The notes beneath the pieces were generated by a model that made no database searches, had not been told where the DNA came from, and saw only the letters and a program-made list of their open reading frames with translations. The position numbers were made by a program, and so were the translations under genes. Of a stretch of DNA of 64,000 bases, positions 7,649 to 16,479 are shown piece after piece; the stretch's first letter is position 1, and each line of letters opens with the position of its first letter. Source of the stretch: Nostoc sp. UHCC 0926 (lineage in GTDB: Bacteria; Cyanobacteriota; Cyanobacteriia; Cyanobacteriales; Nostocaceae). The stretch is from positions 3,906,001 through 3,970,000 of the forward strand of contig NZ_CP117768.1 of the NCBI RefSeq assembly GCF_028623165.1. The letters run 5' to 3'.

Positions 7649-10171
7649 GTGGCAGTGATCGGAATTGTCATCGTTTCTCACAGTAAACAACTAGCTCTGG
7701 GTGTGCGGGAACTCGCCGCGCAAATGGTTCACGGCCAAGTCCCTATAGCTGTTGCAGCAGGGATTGAAGATCCGGAAAACCCATTGGGTACAGATCCCAT
7801 CCAGGTTTATGAAGCGATCGCTTCTGTTTTCTCCGATGATGGTGTCTTGGTGTTAATGGATTTGGGTAGTGCTTTGCTGAGTGCAGAAATGGCAATAGAG
7901 TTTCTCCCAGAAGCACAGCAGCAAAAAGTGTATCTGTGTGAAGCACCTCTAGTAGAAGGTGCGATCGCTGCTGTGGTGGCTGCTGCTGCTGGTAGGGACA
8001 TTCACCAAGTGATGGCGGAAGCCCGCGGCGCCCTCCTAGCAAAAGCAACTCAATTGGGTGTAGTTAGTAGTCCGTTGTCAGTTGTCAGTAGCAACACCCC
8101 AACAACAAATGGAGAATCACCAACGCAAGAAATCCGGTTGATTGTGAGCAATCGCTTAGGATTACACGCCCGTCCCGCAGCACAGTTTGTAGCAACCGCA
8201 GCCCGGTTTCAATCCCAAATTCTGGTGCAGAATTTAACCAGAAATACTGAGCTAGTCAGGGGTGACAGTATTAACCAAGTTACAACTTTAGGGGTACGTC
8301 AAGGGCACGAACTAGTGATTACTGCTACTGGTTCTGATGCAGATGAAGCGCTGGCAGCATTACAGGCATTATTCGCAAATAACTTTGGTGAAGATAATGT
8401 TGCCTTGAATTCTCCACCAGCACTTCACCATAAAGTTACTCCAGCAACTCACGGCGAACTTTTGGGAATTGCAGCTTCTGCTGGAGTAGCGATCGCACCC
8501 ATTGTTCATTATCAACCCACCCATATTTCGATTAGGGAATACCACGTAGATGATCCTGAGGCAGAGTGGCAACGAGTACAAGCAGCAATTCACACTGCCC
8601 GACAGGAAATCCAAGCAGTTTTTTCACAAGCATCTATTCAAATTGGTGATGCTGAGGCTGCCATCTTTGACGCTCAACTACTATTTTTAGAAGATCCAGT
8701 ATTGTTGGAAGCGGCTAAAGAGCGCATCTTAGAACACCATCTAAATGCTGAAGCCGCTTGGCAAGCCGTAGTAGATGAAGTAGCGACTTCCTACCACACA
8801 CTTGAAGATTCTTACCTGCAAGAGCGAGTTGACGATGTTGTGGATGTTGGGCAAAGAGTGCTGCGATTACTAGCTGGGAATGCCGCTGCAAAAGTGCATC
8901 TTGATGAACCTGCTATTTTGGTAGCGACTGATTTAACTCCCTCAGATACCGCTGGACTAGATCCGACAAAGGTATTGGGTATTTGTACTACTTCAGGTAG
9001 CGCTACTTCTCACAGCGCCATTATCGCCCGGACATTGGGTATTCCCGCAGTTTTGGGAGTGGATGCCCAGGTGTTGCACTTGGCGGATGGTACAGTTATG
9101 GCACTTGATGGTGAAAGTGGCAGAGCTTGGGTAGAACCAGAATCACATATCCTAGATTTACTAGCAGCAAAGCAGTCAGCTTGGCAAACTGCCCAACAGC
9201 AAGCACGAGCTACGGCACACCAGGCAGCAATTACTCGTGATCGTCGGCAAGTTAGCGTCTTCGCAAATATTGGTAGTATAAGTGATGTCCAAGTTGCTGT
9301 AGCTAGTGGTGCAGAAGGCGTGGGACTACTCCGCACTGAGTTTCTCTATCTCGAACGGACAAACGCCCCCACTGAAGAAGAACAACTAGAAGTGTATCAG
9401 GCGATCGCCCAAGTTTTAGATAATCGTCCGTTGATTATTCGTACCTTAGATGTAGGTGGTGATAAGCCACTCCCCTATCTGAGAGTAGGGTTAAGAGAAG
9501 CTAATCCTTTCTTAGGTTTGCGGGGAATTCGTTTCTGTTTGGATAATTTAGATTTGTTCAAAACTCAGTTACGGGCAATTTTGAGAGCCAGTGTGGGACA
9601 CCAAATTAAGATCATGTTGCCGATGATTGCTACTGTAACGGAGGTACGTGCAGCTAAAACAATCTTGGGTGAAGTGCAGGCGGAACTAAATCAAGCTGGT
9701 ATCCCCTTCGATGCAGCGATGAAAGTAGGAATTATGGTGGAGGTTCCGTCAGCTGTGGCGATCGCTGATCAGTTAGCCGCTGAAGTAGACTTCTTTAGTA
9801 TAGGCACTAATGATCTGAGTCAGTACGTCATGGCTAGCGATCGCACTAATCCCCGCGTGGCAAATTTGGTTGATGCGCTACACCCAGCAGTGTTACGAAT
9901 GGTGCAGCAAGCTATCCAAGCTGCCAATGCGGCAGGGATTTCGGTGGGATTATGTGGAGAATTAGCAGCAGATACTTTAGCAACACCAATTTTATTAGGT
10001 TTAGGGCTGGATGAGTTGAGCGTGAATCCTCAAAGTATAGCTGGAGTTAAGCAAGCGATCGCTCGGTTAAGTATAGTTGAATGTGAAGCGATCGTGGCAT
10101 CAGCATTACAACAAGATTCCGCAGTTCATGTCAGAGAACTAATCTCAACTTCAGTTACTCCGCCTGCATAA
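7649..10171 (+). CDS. dhaM: DhaM-type multiphosphoryl transfer protein (EIIA-HPr-EI fusion)
   Basis: An 840-residue fusion of three phosphotransferase modules. An EIIA-mannose/DhaM-like domain begins at the N-terminus with His11 in VSHSKQLA. An HPr domain has His173 in GLHARPA. An enzyme I domain has His455 in TSHSAIIAR, and GLCGELA carries the PEP-site cysteine near the C-terminus. In known DhaM systems phosphate flows from PEP through these histidines to the DhaL-bound ADP, so DhaK can phosphorylate dihydroxyacetone. No dhaK or dhaL lies in the window, so the acceptor must be elsewhere. The start is GTG at 7649, right before AVIGIVIVSH, which matches the family N-terminus. Confidence 0.85.
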   Translation: MAVIGIVIVSHSKQLALGVRELAAQMVHGQVPIAVAAGIEDPENPLGTDPIQVYEAIASVFSDDGVLVLMDLGSALLSAEMAIEFLPEAQQQKVYLCEAPLVEGAIAAVVAAAAGRDIHQVMAEARGALLAKATQLGVVSSPLSVVSSNTPTTNGESPTQEIRLIVSNRLGLHARPAAQFVATAARFQSQILVQNLTRNTELVRGDSINQVTTLGVRQGHELVITATGSDADEALAALQALFANNFGEDNVALNSPPALHHKVTPATHGELLGIAASAGVAIAPIVHYQPTHISIREYHVDDPEAEWQRVQAAIHTARQEIQAVFSQASIQIGDAEAAIFDAQLLFLEDPVLLEAAKERILEHHLNAEAAWQAVVDEVATSYHTLEDSYLQERVDDVVDVGQRVLRLLAGNAAAKVHLDEPAILVATDLTPSDTAGLDPTKVLGICTTSGSATSHSAIIARTLGIPAVLGVDAQVLHLADGTVMALDGESGRAWVEPESHILDLLAAKQSAWQTAQQQARATAHQAAITRDRRQVSVFANIGSISDVQVAVASGAEGVGLLRTEFLYLERTNAPTEEEQLEVYQAIAQVLDNRPLIIRTLDVGGDKPLPYLRVGLREANPFLGLRGIRFCLDNLDLFKTQLRAILRASVGHQIKIMLPMIATVTEVRAAKTILGEVQAELNQAGIPFDAAMKVGIMVEVPSAVAIADQLAAEVDFFSIGTNDLSQYVMASDRTNPRVANLVDALHPAVLRMVQQAIQAANAAGISVGLCGELAADTLATPILLGLGLDELSVNPQSIAGVKQAIARLSIVECEAIVASALQQDSAVHVRELISTSVTPPA

Positions 10172-10191
10172 TACTAATTCACAATTAATCG

Positions 10192-10608
10192 TTAAAATCT
10201 TATTCCCAGTTGCCCGTTAAAGCCACGAATAGAATTGTAACCAGCACCTACAAAAACGTTATTAGTAGCACCTACCTGAACACCACCTGAAACTGCAACA
10301 CCTTTATCTTCTGAATAAAGTCCAACTCCTACATAGGGTGAAATGACAGGCAAACTGATAAATTTCAAAACATCTACTCCCGTAGCACCATCAGGCCCAG
10401 TTCCTATCTCAACCCCGAAATTTAAAGCTCTAGCTCCTACAGCATAGGTTATATCACCATCTTTTCCACCGACAGAAACCCAAGGTTGCGGTATCAGTTG
10501 AGCCGATGCTTGACTTGGGGCAAATAAAGTTAACAAACCTATGAATGTAAATAATGTTTTAGCAATAATCGCTATTTTCACGTTGTTCTTTTCCACTAAC
10601 TGTTGCAT
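10192..10608 (-). CDS. Small secreted glycine-rich beta protein, unknown function
   Basis: A 138-residue protein with a clear signal peptide (hydrophobic about residues 12-29, cleavage likely after ASA near 37). The mature part is a run of alternating hydrophobic and Gly/Asn residues (VSVGG, YVGVGLY, VFVGAGYN) ending in RF. The terminal aromatic residue and strand pattern suggest a small outer-membrane or periplasmic beta structure. No named family is recognised. It converges with dhaM, 20 bases apart. Confidence 0.65.
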   Translation of the reverse strand: MQQLVEKNNVKIAIIAKTLFTFIGLLTLFAPSQASAQLIPQPWVSVGGKDGDITYAVGARALNFGVEIGTGPDGATGVDVLKFISLPVISPYVGVGLYSEDKGVAVSGGVQVGATNNVFVGAGYNSIRGFNGQLGIRF

Positions 10609-10819
10609 CTTAATTGTTTTCTCACAACTACCCTTGCTTCAGCACTACTGTTAACTAGGGTTTATCCATGATGGCTAATCGTGACGGATTGAACCTCATC
10701 TGAGTGCCCAATGAGTGCAAGCATTATTTTGGTAATGTAATATTAATTACAGCATTCTTCATGTATTTGAACCACATCATTAAAGGTTTGTAGTAAGCAA
10801 GAAAGCTTTGAGAGATTAC

Positions 10820-10867
10820 CTCGTTCCCAGTCTCCGACTGGGAATGCCTACTTTGAGGCTCCGCCTC
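10820..10867. repeat. Second, reversed copy of the compound palindromic repeat
   Basis: CCCAGTC-TCC-GACTGGG (10826-10842) and GAGGC-TCC-GCCTC (10855-10867) occur in the opposite order to the block at 4317-4422, with the same flanking GGAATGCC word. This supports a dispersed repeat family. Confidence 0.6.
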
Positions 10868-10884
10868 CCTTACTCGCAGCATCC

Positions 10885-11181
10885 CTACTCAAAAGTAGAC
10901 ACATCTCGCAGCACATTAGGAATTTCCCCTTGCGAAAAAGGAAACTCCAGCAAGGTTTCTCTAAGACCCAAATACCCAGATTCAGCAAACGACAAAAGCA
11001 TTCGGGAAAGCGCTAACCAAACCTCCGGTTCGTATTCCCAATCACGATAACGGGAAGCTTGACCAGCAATTGAACGTAGCGCCCAGAAATAAGAATTCCG
11101 CACCACCGAACCACCCTTCTTAAACTCTGGCAAATCTTCGTGGTGGATAAAAAGTATTTTATTTTCAATTTTGGCTCTCAT
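10885..11181 (-). CDS. Small hypothetical protein
   Basis: A 98-residue ORF with balanced, protein-like composition (for example SYFWALRSIAG, WEYEPEVWLALSRMLLSF). It has no recognisable domain, signal or membrane segment. The C-terminal end lies next to the palindromic repeat at 10820-10867, so the tail may have been altered by repeat insertion. Hairpin DNA immediately upstream (11229-11258) could affect its expression. The coding assignment is moderately uncertain. Confidence 0.45.
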   Translation of the reverse strand: MRAKIENKILFIHHEDLPEFKKGGSVVRNSYFWALRSIAGQASRYRDWEYEPEVWLALSRMLLSFAESGYLGLRETLLEFPFSQGEIPNVLRDVSTFE

Positions 11182-11228
11182 AACAATTTTGGATTTGAGA
11201 TTTTAGATTAAAAGTAAATTTTAAGTAG

Positions 11229-11258
11229 GGTGCGTTACGGCTAAAGCCGTAACGCACC
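11229..11258. repeat. Perfect 14-bp inverted repeat
   Basis: GGTGCGTTACGGCT and AGCCGTAACGCACC are separated by two bases, giving a very stable hairpin between genes. It is one of several short dispersed palindromes in this window. Confidence 0.7.
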
Positions 11259-11375
11259 ATGTTGTATGGCGGTGCATCGTCTTTACCAAAAAACTGTTTA
11301 AAGAATCTCAAACAATACTATTTATCCCAATAATCTAGAGACTTTTCACGTCATCAGGAAAAACCAACGCAAAAC

Positions 11376-11531
11376 TAGCCCTTTCAAAGTGGGTAAAATT
11401 TTTGGATAATAATTCCTCTTTTCTCTGTGTTCTCTGCGCCTCTGTGGTTCAATAAATAACTTTTAAACCGCAGAGGCACGGAGAACGCAGAGCGGAAAGC
11501 AGAGATTTTATCAGTCACCTTGAAAGGGCTA
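11376..11531. mobile_element. MITE-like element with nested inverted repeats
   Basis: TAGCCCTTTCAA at 11376-11387 is the exact inverse of TTGAAAGGGCTA at 11520-11531. Inside, a long imperfect inverted repeat (about 11413-11438 against 11465-11490) carries the words GCGCCTCTGTGGTT and AACCGCAGAGGCACGG. There is no ORF of coding character. The 156-base size fits a non-autonomous element. Confidence 0.55.
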
Positions 11532-11537
11532 ATCCTA

Positions 11538-11857
11538 ATACCAATTCTCCCTAAACTTGCACTTACAGCAGAATTCAAGTATTTGAACCACATCTGTCGT
11601 AGGGGCGCAAGGCATTGCGCCCCTACTGCGTGGTCTATTTACCTGAAAATAGCTGTAATGATTATTCCTTCTTCCTTGGCGTACTTGGCGTACTTGGTGA
11701 ACCAGCGCTCTCCGGCGGGTTTCCCGCCGTAGGCGACTGGTGTTAGCGCAGCGTTAGCGAGTCTTCTCCCAAAGGGAGACGCTTTAGCGCAACGAGCGTC
11801 ACCCGAAGGGCGGTTCGTTTAATAAAAATTAAGTGCATCTTCATAGCGAATTGGTAT
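11538..11857. repeat. Repeat block bounded by ATACCAATTC / GAATTGGTAT
   Basis: A 10-base perfect inverted pair at 11538-11547 and 11848-11857 encloses 300 bases. The interior holds a 12-bp GTAGGGGCGCAA/TTGCGCCCCTAC hairpin (11599-11626) and a cluster of GCGTTAGCGA and GACGCTTTAGCGC palindromic words. No gene is seen. It may be a composite of nested small repeats. Confidence 0.45.
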
Positions 11858-11862
11858 AAGAC

Positions 11863-11910
11863 ATATTAAATTTAGAGATTTTGTCATTGCAAAATCTCTA
11901 AATTTAATAT
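11863..11910 (-). terminator. Strong hairpin terminator of the TonB receptor gene
   Basis: A perfect 21-bp stem (11863-11883 against 11890-11910) with a six-base loop lies directly next to the receptor stop codon. The stem is A/T-rich and read on the minus strand ends in a T-rich arm. The position strongly suggests transcription termination or 3'-end protection. Confidence 0.7.
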
Positions 11911-14004
11911 TTAAAAATTGGCGCTTAAACTCACACGGAAAGTAAATCCAGGGCTATATATGCGATTAACTCGCTCATATTGCTCACCTAGTAGATTTTC
12001 TAAGTAAACTGTCAGTCCTAAATTCATAGTTAAAGGTATACGACCGCTCAAATCTAAATTTACAAAAGATGGTGCAAAATCTGTAGTCTTGTCACCAGGG
12101 TTAGTAAAAAAGGCTCTACGAGCGCCACTATTGTAAGTAACATATAAGTTAGCCTGCCATCCCGCATTTTCATAACCTACACCACTTTGGAGTACAGAGT
12201 AGGGAATCAAACCTAACTGCAAACCTCTCTCTGAGCCTGTTTTTATTTGGGAATCTGTATAAGTATAGTTGAGGAAAGTTGACCAGCCAGCCGCAATTCT
12301 TAATTGCAAAGCTGCCTCTAAACCATTGGTATCTACCAGTCCAATATTTGCCCATTTTCCATCTATGACTCCCAAGCGATCGCCTATACTACTACCAAAG
12401 TAAGTAAACTGTCCAATTAGATTTTCCGAAAAATTGACATCTACTCCCGCACTCCAAGTAGAGCCAGTTTCCGGTCTTAAATCAGGATTAGGTTCCCAAC
12501 CATGAACTGTATCATAAACATACAACTGATCTAACCCAGGATTGCGTTGTGCCCCTGCCCAACTTCCACGCACTGCTACTATTGGTGTGATGGCATAACG
12601 TAACCCAACACTAGGGTTGAGATAATTTCCAAACTGGCTGTCAAAGGTTTGCCTTAGCCCTAAATCTATCAAAAAATTCTCACTAATATTCCAAGTATTG
12701 ACAGCAAATAAAGCTGTATTGAACAAATTCCTATCTTCAGTTTCGTTCTTGCCAATACTACTAGGATTTGTACTCAGAACATCACCGGTTAAGTCGGTGT
12801 TTTTCAAATCTAATCCCCAGCGTAATTTATTACTGGAAGTAACTTTCCACTCATGATCTACCCTGGCTGTGAGTTGTTGTGTATCTAAAGCTCCTATACG
12901 GTAAAATGCTCCTGTAGGACCATAGGTGCTGAAATAATCTTGGTTATAACCAATTGAGGTTATCAGGTTAGAGCTTTCCCCATTACCTAGCCGAGTTTTC
13001 CAGGATAAGCCAACGTTTAAACCATCGTGGTCTAATCTATCTCTTTGGAGAGGAAAACCAAAATAAATTAAGCCGCGACGACTGCTGAGTTTAGTAACAT
13101 CTAAATTCAAAGAATTTTTCTGATCTAAATCTAGTCCAATGCTACCAAAATAAGTACTTGTAGCTGTGTCTGCATTTGATAAAAATCCCTGACTATCACG
13201 ATTTGCTGCACCTACAGGGACGCGGTAACGGTTATCTGTAAAGAATCTTTCAAAGCTGAAGTTGTACTTTACATTATCAGATGAACCACCATAGCTCACT
13301 TGTTGATTATTTAAACTTAATGAGCCAAATTCTGCACTAGCACTCAATTTAGGTTTGCCATAACCTTCCTTGGTGATGATATTCACAACTCCCCCAAAGG
13401 CTGATGAACCATACAAAGCAGAGGCTGTCCCACTGTATAATTCCACTCGCTCAATAGCCTCTACAGGAATGCTATTTAAGTCAGTTCCACCATGATAAGT
13501 GTTAACATTATTATTAATTGGTCTGCCATTAATCAGAAATACAGATTGATTAATTGAGGCTCCCCGATAGTATGTACCTGTGTGAGTATCTGCACCATGA
13601 CCTACATCATTGATCGCAAAACCAGGCATTCTTTTCAAAATATCGGCTAAACTTGTAACGCCCTGCTTTTGAATTTCTTCTTTATCAATTACGTAAGTTG
13701 GAGTAGATTGAGGTAGGTTATCTTTTTCTCCGATCGCTTCTATGTGAATGTCTGCATCATCGCTCGGAGTTTGCTCTGTTTCTGATTGAGTTTCTGGATT
13801 AACTTCATTCGGTGCAGATTGTTGAGTTAATAATTCGGCATTAATAGCGGGTAGCTCGATTTCACTCAAACTCGGAATATCTGAAATAATTTCGGTTGAT
13901 TTATCAGTATTTCTCTGCTTAATTTCACTCTCAGCAGCAAAGCCAGGAAATGCTATCAGTAAACCTGGTAAAGCAGCTGTTAGTAACAAAAAATCCTTTT
14001 TCAC
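11911..14004 (-). CDS. TonB-dependent outer-membrane receptor
   Basis: A 697-residue outer-membrane receptor. It has a signal peptide (ending FAA near residue 24), an acidic linker, a plug domain (about 95-215, with YVIDKEEIQKQG, ADILKRMPGF, RGASINQSVFLINGRP and GSSAFGGVVNIITKEG) and a beta-barrel ending in SLSANF with the terminal Phe typical of barrel insertion. It should import a metal-siderophore, heme or cobalamin-type ligand using TonB energy. The ligand is not identifiable. No transporter or siderophore genes and no clear Fur box were seen next to it, so it is an isolated receptor here. Confidence 0.88.
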   Translation of the reverse strand: MKKDFLLLTAALPGLLIAFPGFAAESEIKQRNTDKSTEIISDIPSLSEIELPAINAELLTQQSAPNEVNPETQSETEQTPSDDADIHIEAIGEKDNLPQSTPTYVIDKEEIQKQGVTSLADILKRMPGFAINDVGHGADTHTGTYYRGASINQSVFLINGRPINNNVNTYHGGTDLNSIPVEAIERVELYSGTASALYGSSAFGGVVNIITKEGYGKPKLSASAEFGSLSLNNQQVSYGGSSDNVKYNFSFERFFTDNRYRVPVGAANRDSQGFLSNADTATSTYFGSIGLDLDQKNSLNLDVTKLSSRRGLIYFGFPLQRDRLDHDGLNVGLSWKTRLGNGESSNLITSIGYNQDYFSTYGPTGAFYRIGALDTQQLTARVDHEWKVTSSNKLRWGLDLKNTDLTGDVLSTNPSSIGKNETEDRNLFNTALFAVNTWNISENFLIDLGLRQTFDSQFGNYLNPSVGLRYAITPIVAVRGSWAGAQRNPGLDQLYVYDTVHGWEPNPDLRPETGSTWSAGVDVNFSENLIGQFTYFGSSIGDRLGVIDGKWANIGLVDTNGLEAALQLRIAAGWSTFLNYTYTDSQIKTGSERGLQLGLIPYSVLQSGVGYENAGWQANLYVTYNSGARRAFFTNPGDKTTDFAPSFVNLDLSGRIPLTMNLGLTVYLENLLGEQYERVNRIYSPGFTFRVSLSANF

Positions 14005-14345
14005 GTTCTATTTCACACCAACTAAAAACAGTCACCACGTAATATTGTTGCTGTAATAGTAAAATCATGTCAAAAGACACGCTGTCATATTTCCACGACT
14101 CAGATTTTCAATTTCTCTAAGAAATCACTAATCTTGCTATTCACAAATAATTAAGTAGAGCTATAGCAGTTTGTAGCTGAGTAAGGTACAGAAAAAAATA
14201 ATTAACCACAGATAAACACACATACTCGTAGGGACACGGCAATACCGTGTCCCTACCCATGTACCTCATTCAAATGAGAATTGCTATATAGCAATTTTTA
14301 ATTGTGTGAAGTATGTAAAATTTTTATAGATATAACATTACAGTT
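14005..14345. other. Gene-free stretch with a dispersed hairpin
   Basis: The only clear structure is a 12-bp perfect inverted repeat GTAGGGACACGG (14228-14239) and CCGTGTCCCTAC (14245-14256). The promoter of the receptor gene must lie in the part near 14005-14150, but no regulator site is recognised. Confidence 0.5.
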
Positions 14346-14903
14346 TCAAAAACTATTTTTACTCATAACTCTAATTAAAAAACGCAGAGCTTCATTTACT
14401 GCTTCCGAATTGGGAAATATTTCTGCAACATCAGGCTCTAACAAAACTGTCAATTTTTCAATATTATTGTGATTATCTTCGCAATTTATCACATTCTTGT
14501 CCGTCAAACTACGATTTGATTGAGTTTTATTCTGTGTTATGGTTGTTTGGGAAGATGCAGCATTTAATTTATTAACTAGCGATTCCCAACTACTAACTTT
14601 CAGGTTAAAGTGAGCCTTTGCATCCCGTAATGTTTTAAACTGTTGCTTTAGAATATCAATAGTATAAATATGCTTCTGAGATACCTGTTTCTCTACATTA
14701 AGGTCTGACTCAACCATATCAACTACTTCACTAATAAGTCGGTCATGATTTTCGGCAATTTGAGCAGCAGCCCCTAAAATCCGAGAAGTTGTTTTTATTT
14801 GTACATCAGTCTCTTGTTTAAGGCGATCAGCAATACTGCGAATTTGATCTCCCAGCCTTGCTTTACCTTGTTTTCGCATGATTGGGAGTGATTTTTTGCT
14901 CAT
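14346..14903 (-). CDS. Hypothetical alpha-helical protein, second gene of a coiled-coil pair
   Basis: A 185-residue, largely helical protein of unknown function. Residues 1-110 are charged helices (LGDQIRSIADRLKQ, ISEVVDMVESDL). A polar Asn/Thr/Gln-rich linker follows (about 112-145). The C-terminal 35 residues read VLLEPDVAEIFPNSEAVNEALRFLI, a pattern I associate with short ribbon-helix-helix-like tails of cyanobacterial proteins, though this is from memory. It starts 12 bases after the stop of the coiled-coil gene at 14916-15794, so the two are probably one operon. Partner interaction is inferred only from that. Confidence 0.65.
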   Translation of the reverse strand: MSKKSLPIMRKQGKARLGDQIRSIADRLKQETDVQIKTTSRILGAAAQIAENHDRLISEVVDMVESDLNVEKQVSQKHIYTIDILKQQFKTLRDAKAHFNLKVSSWESLVNKLNAASSQTTITQNKTQSNRSLTDKNVINCEDNHNNIEKLTVLLEPDVAEIFPNSEAVNEALRFLIRVMSKNSF

Positions 14904-14915
14904 GAGTATGCTTAT

Positions 14916-15794
14916 TTATTCAGAAAGTATATCTTTAATAGCCAGCCAGATGCGTTTAAACTTTTGTACCAAACCCATAGGATTGTTAGTTGTTTCTTCT
15001 TCTACCGAATCAACTAGAGATTGAATCCGGTCCATACGTTCTGCTACAACGTAAAGACTGTTTACTGCTTCATCTTTACTTTCTAAGGATTCACGTAGTA
15101 GCACAACCATCTGGGCAATTTCCCGTTTTAGTCGTTCATTCTCGGCTTTACGGCGAGTTTCCCATCCCTTAATACCAGCTTTAGAACGTCGCTCATGCTT
15201 GAGTTCTGCTTTCGCCTCATTGTATAAACTCAAATACATTTCTCGTTCAGAGTTTACTGCATCATATTTAGTAAGCAATTCAGTCGATCTCACTTTTTCT
15301 GCGTTGTAGAGGCAGAGGGTTTGTTTATGACTTTGTTGTTCATCAATATATAACTGGTAATTTTGAGTGACTCGCTCTTTTAGCTCATTAGCTTCGAGTT
15401 GGCAAGTTTGGATCTCTCGCTGGTAAACATGAACTAGCTGGGATATTTTCGTTTTTTCTTCGTTGTAAAGGTAGAGCGTCTTTTGATGATTTTCTTGCTC
15501 ATCAATATAAAAGCGATAATTTTGATAAACACGCTCTTTTAGCTCATTAGCCTCGATTTGGTAAGTTTGAATCTCTTGCTGAACATGAACTAGTTGGGAT
15601 GCAGCTTCCTGGTATTCTTTTGCACGTTCTTGCCACTCATCACGTTGAGATACAGTTTCCTCAAGATTGGCACGGACGGTCATCAATGAAAGTCTTAACT
15701 CATAAGGAGGAGTTGGTTCTTTCTGCCGTGAGTAAGGATTATTAACAGCGTTGTCATGATTAGAATCTTTGCGATCCGCTCTTTTCATTGCCAT
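14916..15794 (-). CDS. Hypothetical coiled-coil protein with internal duplication
   Basis: A 292-residue, very charged coiled-coil protein. Two tandem copies of a roughly 53-residue unit occupy about 67-172. Each carries QLVHV, EIQT, EANELKERV, QNY and YIDEQ, in the same order and spacing. No signal peptide is seen, and a final hydrophobic-aromatic segment (FKRIWLAIKDIL) could be an amphipathic membrane-binding helix. It is upstream of and close to the 185-residue gene. A structural or scaffold role is plausible for such proteins, but no known family is recognised. Confidence 0.65.
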   Translation of the reverse strand: MAMKRADRKDSNHDNAVNNPYSRQKEPTPPYELRLSLMTVRANLEETVSQRDEWQERAKEYQEAASQLVHVQQEIQTYQIEANELKERVYQNYRFYIDEQENHQKTLYLYNEEKTKISQLVHVYQREIQTCQLEANELKERVTQNYQLYIDEQQSHKQTLCLYNAEKVRSTELLTKYDAVNSEREMYLSLYNEAKAELKHERRSKAGIKGWETRRKAENERLKREIAQMVVLLRESLESKDEAVNSLYVVAERMDRIQSLVDSVEEETTNNPMGLVQKFKRIWLAIKDILSE

Positions 15795-16036
15795 AATTTC
15801 AGTTCCTACGTGAGCATTTGTTATAGTAAAATGTTTAGTTTAGCCAAGATGAACTTATTGAAGTGTGATCTCGGTTCTACTGGTAATATGATCTGACTCT
15901 GAGTTGAGATATCTTTTATTGTTTCTCAGGCGCTCAAATTCCCAGAACGCATTATCTCACCTACTTTCCCCGAATTAAATTTAACCGCAGAACAGATTTT
16001 TCAAGCTGGTGGATACCTTGTATAACCCTGGTAGTG

Positions 16037-16250
16037 CTAGAAAAGAGCGATTTCCATTGCAAACGAAATTTTTTGTCGCAAACTCTTCAGTAAATCTAGA
16101 GTTTTTTTGTCGGCAACTCTCTTTCCTTGGTTTTCAAAGTACTCAGATGCTTTTTGTAAATCAGCGATCGCTATCAGCTACAGCAAAATATTTCTGAAGT
16201 TCAATCGCCTGATTTAAATTCTCTATTGCTACCTGGTAATCACCGCACCC
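16037..16250 (-). pseudogene. Frameshifted remnant of a TPR-domain protein
   Basis: On the minus strand one frame reads GDYQVAIENLNQAIELQKYFAVADSDR then a stop; the overlapping frame continues ADLQKASEYFENQGKR and further helical sequence to a TAG at 16037. The first part is a clear tetratricopeptide repeat unit. A single frameshift near the GCGATCGC site at 16165-16172 separates the halves. Only the last repeat and tail of the ancestral gene remain. Confidence 0.6.
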
Positions 16251-16424
16251 CATCTTATCTCCACCCAATTATAAGAAACCACCCGCTGTAATTTGTGTGA
16301 TAAATATGGGTTATAACTGTGCAGATGGAGTCAAACAAATCAAAGATTAAGCAATAATTACACTGAGAAATAATCGCCATAAATCAGTCATAAACATCCT
16401 AGTTGACAATTTCTGTAACCCTAA

Positions 16425-16453
16425 AATTAGTGGGGCTTTTTGCCCCGCTAATT
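16425..16453 (-). terminator. Terminator of cytochrome c6 gene
   Basis: AATTAGTGGGGC and GCCCCGCTAATT form a 12-bp stem (one G-T pair) around a five-base loop, 26 bases downstream of the petJ stop. On the minus strand it is followed by a short T run. Confidence 0.7.
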
Positions 16454-16479
16454 GTTAATCCTTGAAGTTAGATTTTAGT

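Larger units (their letters stand above)
15795..16479. other. Gap holding gene remnants and the petJ terminator
   Basis: Apart from the TPR remnant, a short plus-strand stretch (about 15929-16024) reads like protein (PERIISPTFPELNLTAEQIF) before stopping, possibly another decayed gene end. The petJ terminator is at 16425-16453. No intact gene is present. Confidence 0.4.

Noticed and set aside
7649..10171. Complete sugar PTS operon
   Set aside because: No EIIB or EIIC permease gene lies on either side, and the first domain is DhaM-like.
16009..16197. 62-codon plus frame
   Set aside because: It is the reverse of the TPR remnant, which reads far better.
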